Positions 1-5,826 of a stretch of DNA of 5,826 nt are shown in pieces (position 1 is the stretch's first letter; every line of letters starts with the position of its first letter). The stretch spans positions 1 to 5,826 of the forward strand of contig DAOWFY010000126.1 in NCBI GenBank assembly GCA_030637775.1, read 5' to 3'. Source of the stretch: a bacterium (GTDB taxonomy: Bacteria > Ratteibacteria > UBA8468). The position numbers and the translations under genes are program-made. The notes beneath the pieces were generated by a model. It did not search any database, had not been told where the DNA came from, and saw only the letters and a program-made list of their open reading frames with translations.

Positions 1-621
1 AATGTATTAAACCTTGCAATGGCTACAGAGACAAAACTTATCTATGCCTCCTCGGCGGCGGTCTATGGCAATGGACCGATACCAATGAAAGAGGATCGAA
101 AACTTTCTCCTTTAAATTCCTATGCCTCCTCCAAATGTATGATCGATAAGTTAGCAGAAAAGACAATGAAAGAAAAAAATATCTCAATCATAGGATTGCG
201 CTATTTTAATGTCTATGGTCCAAAAGAAGCGCATAAGGGTAAGTCGGCGAGTATGATCTGGCAACTGTCCAGAACAATAAAAGAAAAAAGGGTCCCCCGA
301 ATTTTCAAAGATGGGGAGCAGTCAAGGGACTTTATCTATGTTAAGGACGTTGTCTCGGCAAATATAAGAGCAATGGAAAGCAAAGAGAGGGGTATCTTTA
401 ACATCGGCACCGGTAAATCGGTGACCTTTAACAGAATTATTAAGATTCTAAATGAAATCTTTGGCACCTCCTTTCGACCAGAGTACTTTGATAATCCCTA
501 CAATTTCTATCAGAACCATACCCAGGCAGATACAAATCTTTCCTCCAAAATTTTAAAGTGGAAAAGCAGATTCTCCATTGAGGATGGAATCAAAGACTAT
601 TTTCCCTCCATAAAAATATGA
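1..621 (+). CDS. hldD: ADP-L-glycero-D-manno-heptose 6-epimerase-like protein (5' end missing)
   Basis: The reading frame is open from base 1, so the gene begins outside the window; 206 C-terminal residues are present and about 100, including the Rossmann glycine motif, are missing. It is an NAD(P)-dependent short-chain (extended SDR) sugar-nucleotide epimerase. The SSAAVYG segment and the catalytic YxxxK motif (YASSK, bases 121-135) are visible. The RYFNVYGP motif followed by an H-K-G stretch, then RDFIYVKDV, IFNIGTG and a late QAD motif, match my recollection of E. coli HldD segment by segment and argue against a general UDP-glucose 4-epimerase. HldD acts in the cytoplasm and makes the heptose precursor of the LPS inner core. 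The stop overlaps the nikR start (ATGA). The epimerase family is secure; the exact substrate is inferred. Confidence 0.8.
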   Translation, partial: NVLNLAMATETKLIYASSAAVYGNGPIPMKEDRKLSPLNSYASSKCMIDKLAEKTMKEKNISIIGLRYFNVYGPKEAHKGKSASMIWQLSRTIKEKRVPRIFKDGEQSRDFIYVKDVVSANIRAMESKERGIFNIGTGKSVTFNRIIKILNEIFGTSFRPEYFDNPYNFYQNHTQADTNLSSKILKWKSRFSIEDGIKDYFPSIKI

Positions 622-1037
622 AAGAGAAAGAGATAGTCCGTTTTGGGGTATCATTGGAAAAAGAACTTTTGCGGAGGTTCGACTCCCTTACCGGAGAGAA
701 AAAGTATCCTAATCGTTCTGAGGCAATCAGGGATTTAATCAGGGAGAACTTAGTCAAGAGGGAATGGATAAAGGGCGAAAAGGTGGCCGGCGTCATCACC
801 CTTGTTTATGACCATCACAAAAGGGAGCTGGTAAATACCTTAACCGATATCCAGCATCATTTTCATGAACTCATCATTTCCACCCAGCATATCCATTTAG
901 ATGAGGATAACTGTCTTGAGGTTGTGGTGGTAAAGGGAAAACCAAAGGAGGTCGGAAGTCTTGCCGACAGGCTTAAAGCCACCAAAGGCGTTAAGCACAG
1001 TTTCTTAATCATGACCACCATCGGAAAACAGATTTGA
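618..1037 (+). CDS. nikR: Nickel-responsive transcriptional regulator NikR
   Basis: This 139-residue protein is close in length to E. coli NikR (133). Residues 6-50 form a ribbon-helix-helix DNA-binding domain: a basic/hydrophobic strand (VRFGVSL), then helices with the typical NRSEAIRDLIRE segment. Residues about 57-135 form the ACT-like domain that tetramerises and binds nickel. By alignment with E. coli His76, His87, His89 and Cys95, the ligands here are His80, His91, His93 and Cys99, all present. In the family, nickel binding drives DNA binding and usually represses nickel uptake genes. The start overlaps the upstream stop (ATGA). The preceding bases are pyrimidine-rich with no Shine-Dalgarno sequence, so translation is probably coupled to the epimerase. 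The downstream transport operon is the likely target. Confidence 0.96.
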   Translation: MKEKEIVRFGVSLEKELLRRFDSLTGEKKYPNRSEAIRDLIRENLVKREWIKGEKVAGVITLVYDHHKRELVNTLTDIQHHFHELIISTQHIHLDEDNCLEVVVVKGKPKEVGSLADRLKATKGVKHSFLIMTTIGKQI

Positions 1038-1061
1038 CATTTAAGATTTTTTTGTTAAAAT
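1034..1061 (+). promoter_or_regulatory. Candidate sigma-70 promoter for the uptake operon
   Basis: A perfect -35 hexamer TTGACA (1034-1039) is separated by 16 bases from TAAAAT (1056-1061), one mismatch from TATAAT, with T-rich sequence between. The -35 box overlaps the nikR stop codon. Transcription would start near 1068, just before the inverted repeat at 1074-1104. A second possible -10 is the extended element TG-C-TATTAT at 1097-1105, which lies in the right arm of that repeat but has no good -35. Either promoter would be blocked by a protein bound to the repeat. Assigned by inspection only. Confidence 0.6.
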
Positions 1062-1073
1062 TTTTTTACTCTT

Positions 1074-1104
1074 TAGTAGCACGAAATTAAAAAATGTGCT
1101 ATTA
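1074..1104. promoter_or_regulatory. Candidate NikR operator (inverted repeat)
   Basis: TAGTAGCAC (1074-1082) and GTGCTATTA (1096-1104) form an inverted repeat matching at 8 of 9 positions, separated by 13 bases. The half-site centres are 22 bp apart, about two helical turns, which is also the centre spacing of the E. coli NikR site (GTATGA-N16-TCATAC). The half-site sequence differs from the E. coli one, but NikR operators vary between lineages. Its place just downstream of the best promoter, and over an alternative extended -10, suits repression. NikR as the ligand is inferred from the adjacent gene. Confidence 0.5.
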
Positions 1105-1180
1105 TAAATGTAGAATAAAAATACCAGAATCAATCAGAGGGAGAAAGGAGGTGATGATTAAAATATTGAAAATTAAAAAT

Positions 1181-1221
1181 GCAGAAGGCAGCCTCACTCA
1201 AAAGCAAGGACTGCCTTCCGC
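1181..1221 (+). other. Leader hairpin 1 in the 5' untranslated region
   Basis: GAAGGCAG (1184-1191) pairs with CTGCCTTC (1211-1218). The stem gains three inner pairs (1192-1194 with 1207-1209) across a bulged A at 1210, and two outer pairs beyond one mismatch. The terminal loop is A-rich. No U-tract follows, so it is not an intrinsic terminator. I do not recognise it as a known riboswitch; it could be an mRNA stability or regulatory element, or a dispersed palindromic repeat. Confidence 0.5.
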
Positions 1222-1240
1222 TGGTACTCAGGTAGAAAAT

Positions 1241-1284
1241 CCACCTAAGTCCGGTAATATTATACCGCATCTGGACTTAGGTGG
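1241..1284 (+). other. Leader hairpin 2 with a 12-bp perfect stem
   Basis: CCACCTAAGTCC (1241-1252) pairs perfectly with GGACTTAGGTGG (1273-1284). The 20-base loop holds a smaller palindrome, GGTA (1253-1256) with TACC (1263-1266). The structure ends 16 bases before the Shine-Dalgarno site of the receptor gene, so it leaves the ribosome site free when folded alone. The bases after it (CAACAGAAAAATTG) have no U-tract, which argues against a terminator. Together with hairpin 1 it gives the operon mRNA a structured leader of unknown function. Confidence 0.6.
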
Positions 1285-1300
1285 CAACAGAAAAATTGAA

Positions 1301-1305
1301 AGGAG
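1301..1305 (+). promoter_or_regulatory. Shine-Dalgarno site that decides the receptor start
   Basis: AGGAG directly abuts a first ATG at 1306 (no spacer), which is too close for initiation. It sits 6 bases before the second in-frame ATG at 1312, which is near-ideal spacing. The start of the receptor gene is therefore placed at 1312. Confidence 0.8.
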
Positions 1306-1311
1306 ATGAAA

Positions 1312-3582
1312 ATGTTGTCATTTAAGAGGTTAGCAGTTTTGGTAGTAGGGATTTTTCTAACTGTCCTTGTCCAAACTGCCCTGGCTGAAGAAAAAGAGGA
1401 AAAGGAAAAAGTCTTTAAGTTAGGAGATGTAGTAGTTACTGCCACTCGTTATGAGAAGGCGGTTGAGGATGCACCGGGAAGTGTTGTTGTAATTAGTAAG
1501 GAGGAAATAGAAAAATTCCACCTTGTAGGTGTGGATGAGGCGATTAAATTCTCCCCGGGGGTACACAGCCGCAGGTCAAAGGGACGCTGGTCTATCGGTG
1601 GAGGATTTTCTCTAAGGGGCTTTGACGATTATAAGCGTTGCCTTGTTTTGGTAGATGGACAGGAAAGACAGGACTACGATACCATTCCCATCGAGATAAT
1701 TGAAAGGATTGAAGTTGTAAAGGGTCCTTTCTCCGCCTTATATGGCGACAAAGCTCTTGGGGGAGTGGTAAATATCATTACCAAAACTCCGGAGGAAAGA
1801 ATACTTCAATTGGATGCCGGGGTAGAATCGTATAATACAGGGGTCTACAAACTCCTTTATGGTGATAAGACTGGTAAGTTAGATTTCCTGTTTTCTGTTC
1901 AAAAAAGTAAGTCGGATGGATATGTAAGTAACCTTTATACGGTCAAAGAGTATATCGGTAAGAGCGCTGCTACGGCAACGGTGACTGGCTGGGAAAAGAC
2001 CAAGGATAAATATGGAGATACATGTTATCTGGTAGGAGACAAGGGAAATAACTGGATGGAAAACGACCATTACAACCTAAAACTTGGTTATGAGCTCTCT
2101 CCCGAGGCAAAGCTCGGACTACAATTTTATTATAAGGATTACAACTATGGATATAAGAATGGAGAAAGTTACCTTATAGATACCGCTACCGGCAATGTGA
2201 TTCAGCCTGCTGTCGGTGAGAGTACCGTCGTGGAAATCAGTCCCGGCGGCACAAAACTCAAGGTATATGGTACAGGATTTGAATCCAGTTATGGTGGTGG
2301 ACCAGGCTATGGCTCCACCCTCTCCTATGACCAAGAACTTACCGAGAGAGTAACCATCGGTACCAAGCTCGGCTGGGATACCTATGACCACTGGTATGCC
2401 GATGCATACGATAATTACTCCACCACTGTATACAATAGACTCTGGACAGGCTTGCAGTCAACGATTGACCTTACTGATAAGCATATCCTTACAACCGGTC
2501 TAGACTGGCGAGATGAGGATGTAAATTGCGAGAAGTGGGAACTATCTGACTGGAAGGATGTCAAGAGCAAAACGACGTTAAACTTGGAAATGTCCGGTAA
2601 GGTCAATAGCTGGGGAATCTATCTTCAGGACGAGTGGAAGATCTTAGAAAACTTAAGCCTTTTTTCCGGGGGCAGGTATGATAAGTGGGGAACCTCGGAT
2701 GGAAAAAATTCTTACTGGAATTCGGCAACGGACAGCTACATCAGTGAATCCTTCTCCAGTAACAGCGAAGATAGTTTCAATCCTAAATTGGCAGCAGTTT
2801 ATAAACCGAAAGAAAAAACTACTCTTCGCTCTTCAATTGGCACAGCATTTCGTGGTCCAGAGGCAACCAATCTCTATAAGGACTGGTACTACTATGGCAA
2901 GCTTTATCGGGGTAATCCAGAACTTAAACCGGAAAAGAACCAGGCCTGGGAGATAGGGATTGACCAGAAATTATGGAAGGGTGCAAAGGGAGGAATAACC
3001 TACTTTGATAACAGAATGGATGACTATATCTGCCGAAGGACACTTACAGATAGCGAGGTTGATGAATACAATAGCACCTATGGAACAAGCTACGACTATG
3101 AAAAGATTACCCAATACGACAATGTCGCCGAGGCAAAGAGTGCAGGAGTTGAAATAGGTCTTGAGCAGAAATTACCGGCAGGCTTTTCTATCTTTACAAA
3201 CTGGACCTATAATGAAACAGAGGTTCTGAAGAACCCTGCCAATCCAGACTCAGTGGGGAAGCATCTGACATATGTCCCGGAGAATATCTTTAATACCGGG
3301 CTTAACTACACCAAAGAATTTGCTAAGAAGAGAAAACTTTCGGTCAGTTTGACTGGCCGATATGAGGACAAGGTATACACCAAAGATGATAACTCAGATA
3401 TTTATGACGGTGCCTATGGAGGGTATGAGGATTACTTTGTGGCAGATTTTAAACTAACATATGCCTTCGGAAAAAATTACGAGTTGATGTTTACGGTGGA
3501 TAATCTCTTTGACGAAGAGTATTATCAATACTACAAGTCGCCGGGGCGAACCTTCGGATTGATGACAAGAATTAAGTTCTGA
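1312..3582 (+). CDS. TonB-dependent outer-membrane receptor, probable nickel (chelate) transporter
   Basis: This 756-residue protein begins with a Sec signal peptide: a short basic start, a hydrophobic core (residues 7-22) and likely cleavage after TALA (residue 25). A charged E/K-rich linker leads to the TonB box DVVVTATR (39-46), similar to that of BtuB. The plug domain spans about residues 52-158, with SLRGFDD, LVLVDGQ, ERIEVVKGPFSALYG and GGVVNIITK motifs. The rest is a Tyr/Trp/Asp-rich beta-barrel with the usual late signature (DNLFDEEYY) and a C-terminal Phe, the outer-membrane assembly signal. TonB-ExbBD would energise import into the periplasm; those genes are not in this window. Substrate is inferred: nikR lies immediately upstream and an ABC importer downstream. 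Cobalamin, haem or a siderophore cannot be excluded by the sequence. An alternative ATG at 1306 would add two residues. Confidence 0.93.
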   Translation: MLSFKRLAVLVVGIFLTVLVQTALAEEKEEKEKVFKLGDVVVTATRYEKAVEDAPGSVVVISKEEIEKFHLVGVDEAIKFSPGVHSRRSKGRWSIGGGFSLRGFDDYKRCLVLVDGQERQDYDTIPIEIIERIEVVKGPFSALYGDKALGGVVNIITKTPEERILQLDAGVESYNTGVYKLLYGDKTGKLDFLFSVQKSKSDGYVSNLYTVKEYIGKSAATATVTGWEKTKDKYGDTCYLVGDKGNNWMENDHYNLKLGYELSPEAKLGLQFYYKDYNYGYKNGESYLIDTATGNVIQPAVGESTVVEISPGGTKLKVYGTGFESSYGGGPGYGSTLSYDQELTERVTIGTKLGWDTYDHWYADAYDNYSTTVYNRLWTGLQSTIDLTDKHILTTGLDWRDEDVNCEKWELSDWKDVKSKTTLNLEMSGKVNSWGIYLQDEWKILENLSLFSGGRYDKWGTSDGKNSYWNSATDSYISESFSSNSEDSFNPKLAAVYKPKEKTTLRSSIGTAFRGPEATNLYKDWYYYGKLYRGNPELKPEKNQAWEIGIDQKLWKGAKGGITYFDNRMDDYICRRTLTDSEVDEYNSTYGTSYDYEKITQYDNVAEAKSAGVEIGLEQKLPAGFSIFTNWTYNETEVLKNPANPDSVGKHLTYVPENIFNTGLNYTKEFAKKRKLSVSLTGRYEDKVYTKDDNSDIYDGAYGGYEDYFVADFKLTYAFGKNYELMFTVDNLFDEEYYQYYKSPGRTFGLMTRIKF

Positions 3583-3595
3583 GAAAAAACATATT

Positions 3596-4510
3596 ATGAA
3601 TGGAAGAATTAAGTGGCTGGGTATAATTTTACTCATTATCCTGGCCACTTTTTCTTCCTATGCTTTGAGTTTACGGCGAGAAAACCTTGTAACCAACACC
3701 CTCCCCCTTACCCCCTCCCCTCAAGGGAGGGGTAAAGAGGGAATAGAAAGAATCATTTCTTTGTATAGTGCCGCTACCCAAATACTCTATGATCTGGGTA
3801 TGGCAAAGAGAATCGTTGGAGTGAATCGTAGCAGTAGCAACCCTCCTGGTGCAGAAAAGAAGGTACAGTTAGGACGTGGTTTCGGCCATATCAATATTGA
3901 GATGGTTATGGCTTTAGAGCCGGATATAGTATTTGCCTGGAGGCCAGACGGTAAAGTTCTTAAAGAAAAGGGAATTCCTGTATTTGTGCGCGATAGTGAT
4001 ACCTGCGATATAAAGAGAGTAATCGGCTTGGTAAGGGATATTGGAAAGGTTGTGGGAAAAGAAGTTCAAGCCGAAGAGATTGCTTATCATATGCAGGAAA
4101 GGATAGACAAAATAAAGAAAAAAACTGCATATATTCAGTCTAAACCGCTGGTCTATTTTGAATCAGGCTCTCTGGGACACACAAGAGGTCCTGGTTCCCT
4201 CACCTATGATTTAATTACTCTTGCTGGAGGAGAAAATATAGCCAATGACAAATTGGTTGCTTTTCCTCTTCTGAGCAATGAGTATATCATTACTAAGAAT
4301 CCAGAGATTATTATTGTGGAGGAATATGGCGCCTCCATTGAAAAGAGAATTGAAGAGATAAAGGGAAGAGATGGTTGGCAGGAGATTAAAGCAATCAAGA
4401 ACAACAAAATATTCAGAAGTCCTGTCTATTATACCGATTACGCTCCAAGATGCATTGAGGGATTGGAGCAGTTTGCCAAATGGTTCCATCCTGAGATATT
4501 CAAAGAATGA
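3596..4510 (+). CDS. Periplasmic substrate-binding protein of a FecB/BtuF-type ABC importer
   Basis: This 304-residue protein belongs to the Peripl_BP_2 (class III) family that hands metal chelates, cobalamin or haem to FecCD-type permeases. Residues 1-25 form a signal peptide (basic start, hydrophobic 8-19, likely cleavage after ALS). There is no lipobox cysteine, so it should be a soluble periplasmic protein. The family body is clear: RIISLYSAATQILYDLG (52-68), NIEMVMALEPDIVFAW (100-115), the GPGSLTYDLITLAGGENIA region (198-216) and KNPEIIIVEE (234-243). The usual N-terminal strand of the type D-x-x-G-R-x-V-x-V-P is absent. Residues about 34-49 are instead encoded by a palindromic repeat (3699-3741). 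His98, His195, Tyr278 and Tyr279 are possible metal or chelate contacts, but this is untested. It lies 13 bases after the receptor gene with only a weak ribosome site, and its stop overlaps the permease start (ATGA). Confidence 0.9.
   Translation: MNGRIKWLGIILLIILATFSSYALSLRRENLVTNTLPLTPSPQGRGKEGIERIISLYSAATQILYDLGMAKRIVGVNRSSSNPPGAEKKVQLGRGFGHINIEMVMALEPDIVFAWRPDGKVLKEKGIPVFVRDSDTCDIKRVIGLVRDIGKVVGKEVQAEEIAYHMQERIDKIKKKTAYIQSKPLVYFESGSLGHTRGPGSLTYDLITLAGGENIANDKLVAFPLLSNEYIITKNPEIIIVEEYGASIEKRIEEIKGRDGWQEIKAIKNNKIFRSPVYYTDYAPRCIEGLEQFAKWFHPEIFKE
3699..3741. repeat. GC-rich palindromic repeat inside the binding-protein gene
   Basis: CCCCTCCC (3712-3719) pairs perfectly with GGGAGGGG (3725-3732) around a 5-base loop. 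Imperfect outer arms (CCCTCCCCCTTA and TAAAGAGGG) extend it to about 43 bases. The C-rich/G-rich strand bias contrasts sharply with the surrounding AT-rich coding sequence. It is read in frame and encodes a Pro/Ser/Gly-rich stretch (TLPLTPSPQGRGKEG). Similar palindromes, translated as PLTPSPQGRG-like peptides, are common dispersed repeats in many environmental bacterial genomes, which I know from general experience and did not search for here. Copy number cannot be judged from one copy. Confidence 0.75.
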
Positions 4511-5547
4511 AGGCCAAAGAATTTATTGCTAAAAGGCAATTTAAGTGGAGCCTAATTCTTATAGCTCTAATCGTCGGTTTATTAATGAGTATGATCTTTG
4601 CCCTAACTATCGGTTCAACTCCCATTCATCCTTTTGTGATAGCCAAGATACTTTTATCTAAAATAGTAAATCTCACCAAGGATTGGCCAGGATATTTTGA
4701 ATCAATAGTAATTGGGGTCAGGCTTCCCAGAATTTTGTTGGGAGCCCTTGTGGGGGCGGCCTTAGGAATTGCCGGTTGTAGTATGCAGGGAATGTTCAGG
4801 AATCCGATGGCTTCCCCTTATGTTACAGGAATTGCCTCGGGGAGTGCATTTGGCGCCTCTTTGGTGATAGCTTTGGGGTTAGGGTGGGGATGGGTTGGAC
4901 CCTCAGCATTTATATTTTCTGTCTCTACTGCATTTTTAGTCTATTTTATCGCGAAGACAAGAGGGAAAATTCCCGTGGGGACATTACTCTTAACCGGAAT
5001 TGCTATCTCACTTTTCTTCTCTGCTTTAGTCTCCTTTACTCAGTATGTTGCCGGGGAAAGGCAGCTACGCCAGATTGTTTTCTGGCTTATGGGTGGATTG
5101 TGGGCAAGCAACTGGAATAAGGTACTCAGTTCTTTCCCCTTAATTCTTTTAGGAAGTATCGGAATATCATTTTTCAGTCGGGATTTAAATCTTCTCCTTA
5201 CTGGTGAGGAATCGGCATTGGATTTAGGTGTTGGGGTGGAGAATGTAAGAAAAATGGTTCTTGTCTTGGCCTCTTTAATTACGGCAAGTGCTGTAGCCGC
5301 CTGTGGCATAATTGGATTTGTGGGCTTAATCATTCCCCACATCATGAGGATTTTGGTTGGACCCGACCATCGGATACTTCTACCCTCTTCTTTCTTAGGA
5401 GGAGCGATATTCTTAATCTGGACAGATACGCTTGCCCGCAGAATCATTGCCCCTACAGAACTGCCAGTAGGGATTATTACCGCAATTTTGGGAGTGCCAT
5501 TTTTCCTCTTTCTTCTCCGTAAGAGAAAGAGGCAAATAGGATTTTAA
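4507..5547 (+). CDS. FecCD/BtuC-family ABC importer permease
   Basis: This 346-residue, very hydrophobic inner-membrane protein is close to the family length (BtuC 326) and should have about ten membrane helices. Hallmarks of the family are in order: RLPRILLGALVGAALGIAG (72-90), then Q-G-x-x-x-NPMASPYVTGIASGSAFGA (94-117), WLMGGLWASNW (193-203), a LLLTGEESALDLGV segment (229-242), which is the expected region for contact with the ATPase, GIIGFVGLIIPHIMR (267-281) and TELPVGIITAILGVPFF (317-333). Two copies would form the channel in a BtuC2D2-like complex. The start overlaps the binding-protein stop (ATGA) and its TAA stop shares one base with the ATPase start, so the three are surely co-translated. 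The family covers iron-siderophore, haem, cobalamin and, in some bacteria, nickel transport; the sequence does not decide between them. Confidence 0.96.
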   Translation: MKAKEFIAKRQFKWSLILIALIVGLLMSMIFALTIGSTPIHPFVIAKILLSKIVNLTKDWPGYFESIVIGVRLPRILLGALVGAALGIAGCSMQGMFRNPMASPYVTGIASGSAFGASLVIALGLGWGWVGPSAFIFSVSTAFLVYFIAKTRGKIPVGTLLLTGIAISLFFSALVSFTQYVAGERQLRQIVFWLMGGLWASNWNKVLSSFPLILLGSIGISFFSRDLNLLLTGEESALDLGVGVENVRKMVLVLASLITASAVAACGIIGFVGLIIPHIMRILVGPDHRILLPSSFLGGAIFLIWTDTLARRIIAPTELPVGIITAILGVPFFLFLLRKRKRQIGF

Positions 5548-5826
5548 TGAAACTCAAAGTTAAAAAGGTAAGTTTCTCCTACGATAGCGTAGAGGCATTA
5601 GAGAACATTTCTTTTGAATTAGAGCAAGAGGAAATTTTAGGAATAGTTGGACCCAATGGGTCGGGTAAAACCACTCTTCTCAGGTGTATCAACCGGGTGC
5701 TAAAGCCAAAGACCGGAGTCGTATTCCTTGATGAGGTAAACCTATCCTTAATAAGACAAAAGGAGATCGCCAGGAGAATAGGGGTTGTCCCACAAAATTC
5801 CACAAACAGATTTCCCTTTACCGTCT
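5547..5826 (+). CDS. ABC importer ATPase (3' end missing)
   Basis: The start is the ATG at 5547, overlapping the last base of the permease stop (TAATG), with a weak TAGGA ribosome site before it. Translation gives 93 residues before the window ends: MKLKVKKVSFSYDSVEALENISFEL is cut here to its role as the first beta-sheet with an A-loop aromatic (Tyr12). The Walker A motif GPNGSGKTT follows (residues 36-44), and the Q-loop sits at VPQ (about 82-84). The signature LSGG, Walker B and H-loop lie beyond the window. It resembles FecE/BtuD ATPases that pair with FecCD permeases and would power import. The family assignment is firm; the substrate follows from the operon only. Confidence 0.95.
   Translation, partial: MKLKVKKVSFSYDSVEALENISFELEQEEILGIVGPNGSGKTTLLRCINRVLKPKTGVVFLDEVNLSLIRQKEIARRIGVVPQNSTNRFPFTV

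Noticed and set aside
1041-1067. Intrinsic terminator after nikR
   Set aside because: There are two T-tracts but no GC-rich hairpin before them; the region reads better as an AT-rich promoter.
1241-1290. Hairpin 2 as an intrinsic terminator or attenuator
   Set aside because: The stem is strong, but no run of T follows it.
1181-1300. Cobalamin or NiCo riboswitch in the leader
   Set aside because: The B12-box and the other conserved cobalamin elements are not visible. A GGCAACAG string recalls part of the NiCo riboswitch, but the four-helix order and the other conserved segments do not fit.
1094-1309. 71-codon ORF between nikR and the receptor gene
   Set aside because: Its ATG lies inside the candidate operator, there is no ribosome site before it, the product resembles nothing known, and the frame passes through two strong hairpins. 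The shorter in-frame version from 1154 is kept only as a low-interest finding.
1879-2956. Antisense and alternate-frame ORFs inside the receptor gene
   Set aside because: They are shadows of a long, well-supported coding frame and have no ribosome sites or recognisable products.
3699-3741. Frameshift or assembly error in the binding-protein gene caused by the GC-rich palindrome
   Set aside because: The frame stays open from the signal peptide through the repeat into the conserved domain, so no frame error is needed.
5040-5803. Antisense ORFs over the permease and ATPase genes
   Set aside because: They overlap strongly conserved family motifs on the + strand and encode nothing recognisable.

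Overview
The window looks like a fragment of a moderately AT-rich, Gram-negative (diderm) bacterial genome, possibly from an uncultivated lineage. An outer membrane is implied by a TonB-dependent receptor and by an epimerase that resembles the LPS-heptose enzyme HldD. The sequence alone does not fix the phylum. All six genes lie on the + strand and are tightly packed.

Region 1 (1-1037) holds the C-terminal two thirds of an HldD-like ADP-heptose epimerase, whose stop overlaps the start of a complete nikR (ATGA overlap). NikR has an N-terminal ribbon-helix-helix DNA-binding domain and keeps all four residues of the high-affinity nickel site.

Region 2 (1038-1311) is a 274-base gap with no convincing gene. 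It holds a good sigma-70-type promoter whose -35 box overlaps the nikR stop. An imperfect inverted repeat follows (TAGTAGCAC-N13-GTGCTATTA), which is a plausible NikR operator. Beyond it is a structured leader with two strong hairpins, then the Shine-Dalgarno site of the receptor gene.

Region 3 (1312-5826) is an uptake operon: TonB-dependent outer-membrane receptor, periplasmic substrate-binding protein, FecCD/BtuC-type permease, and the start of the ABC ATPase, which runs off the right edge. The last three are joined by 4-base and 1-base overlaps.

Together these suggest nickel-responsive uptake of nickel, or of a nickel chelate, across both membranes. NikR would sense cytoplasmic nickel and repress the operon. 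The substrate is inferred from the neighbouring nikR: the transporter families alone would equally fit cobalamin, haem or siderophores. The main oddity inside a gene is a GC-rich palindromic repeat read in frame near the N-terminus of the binding protein, where the first strand of the mature domain should be.
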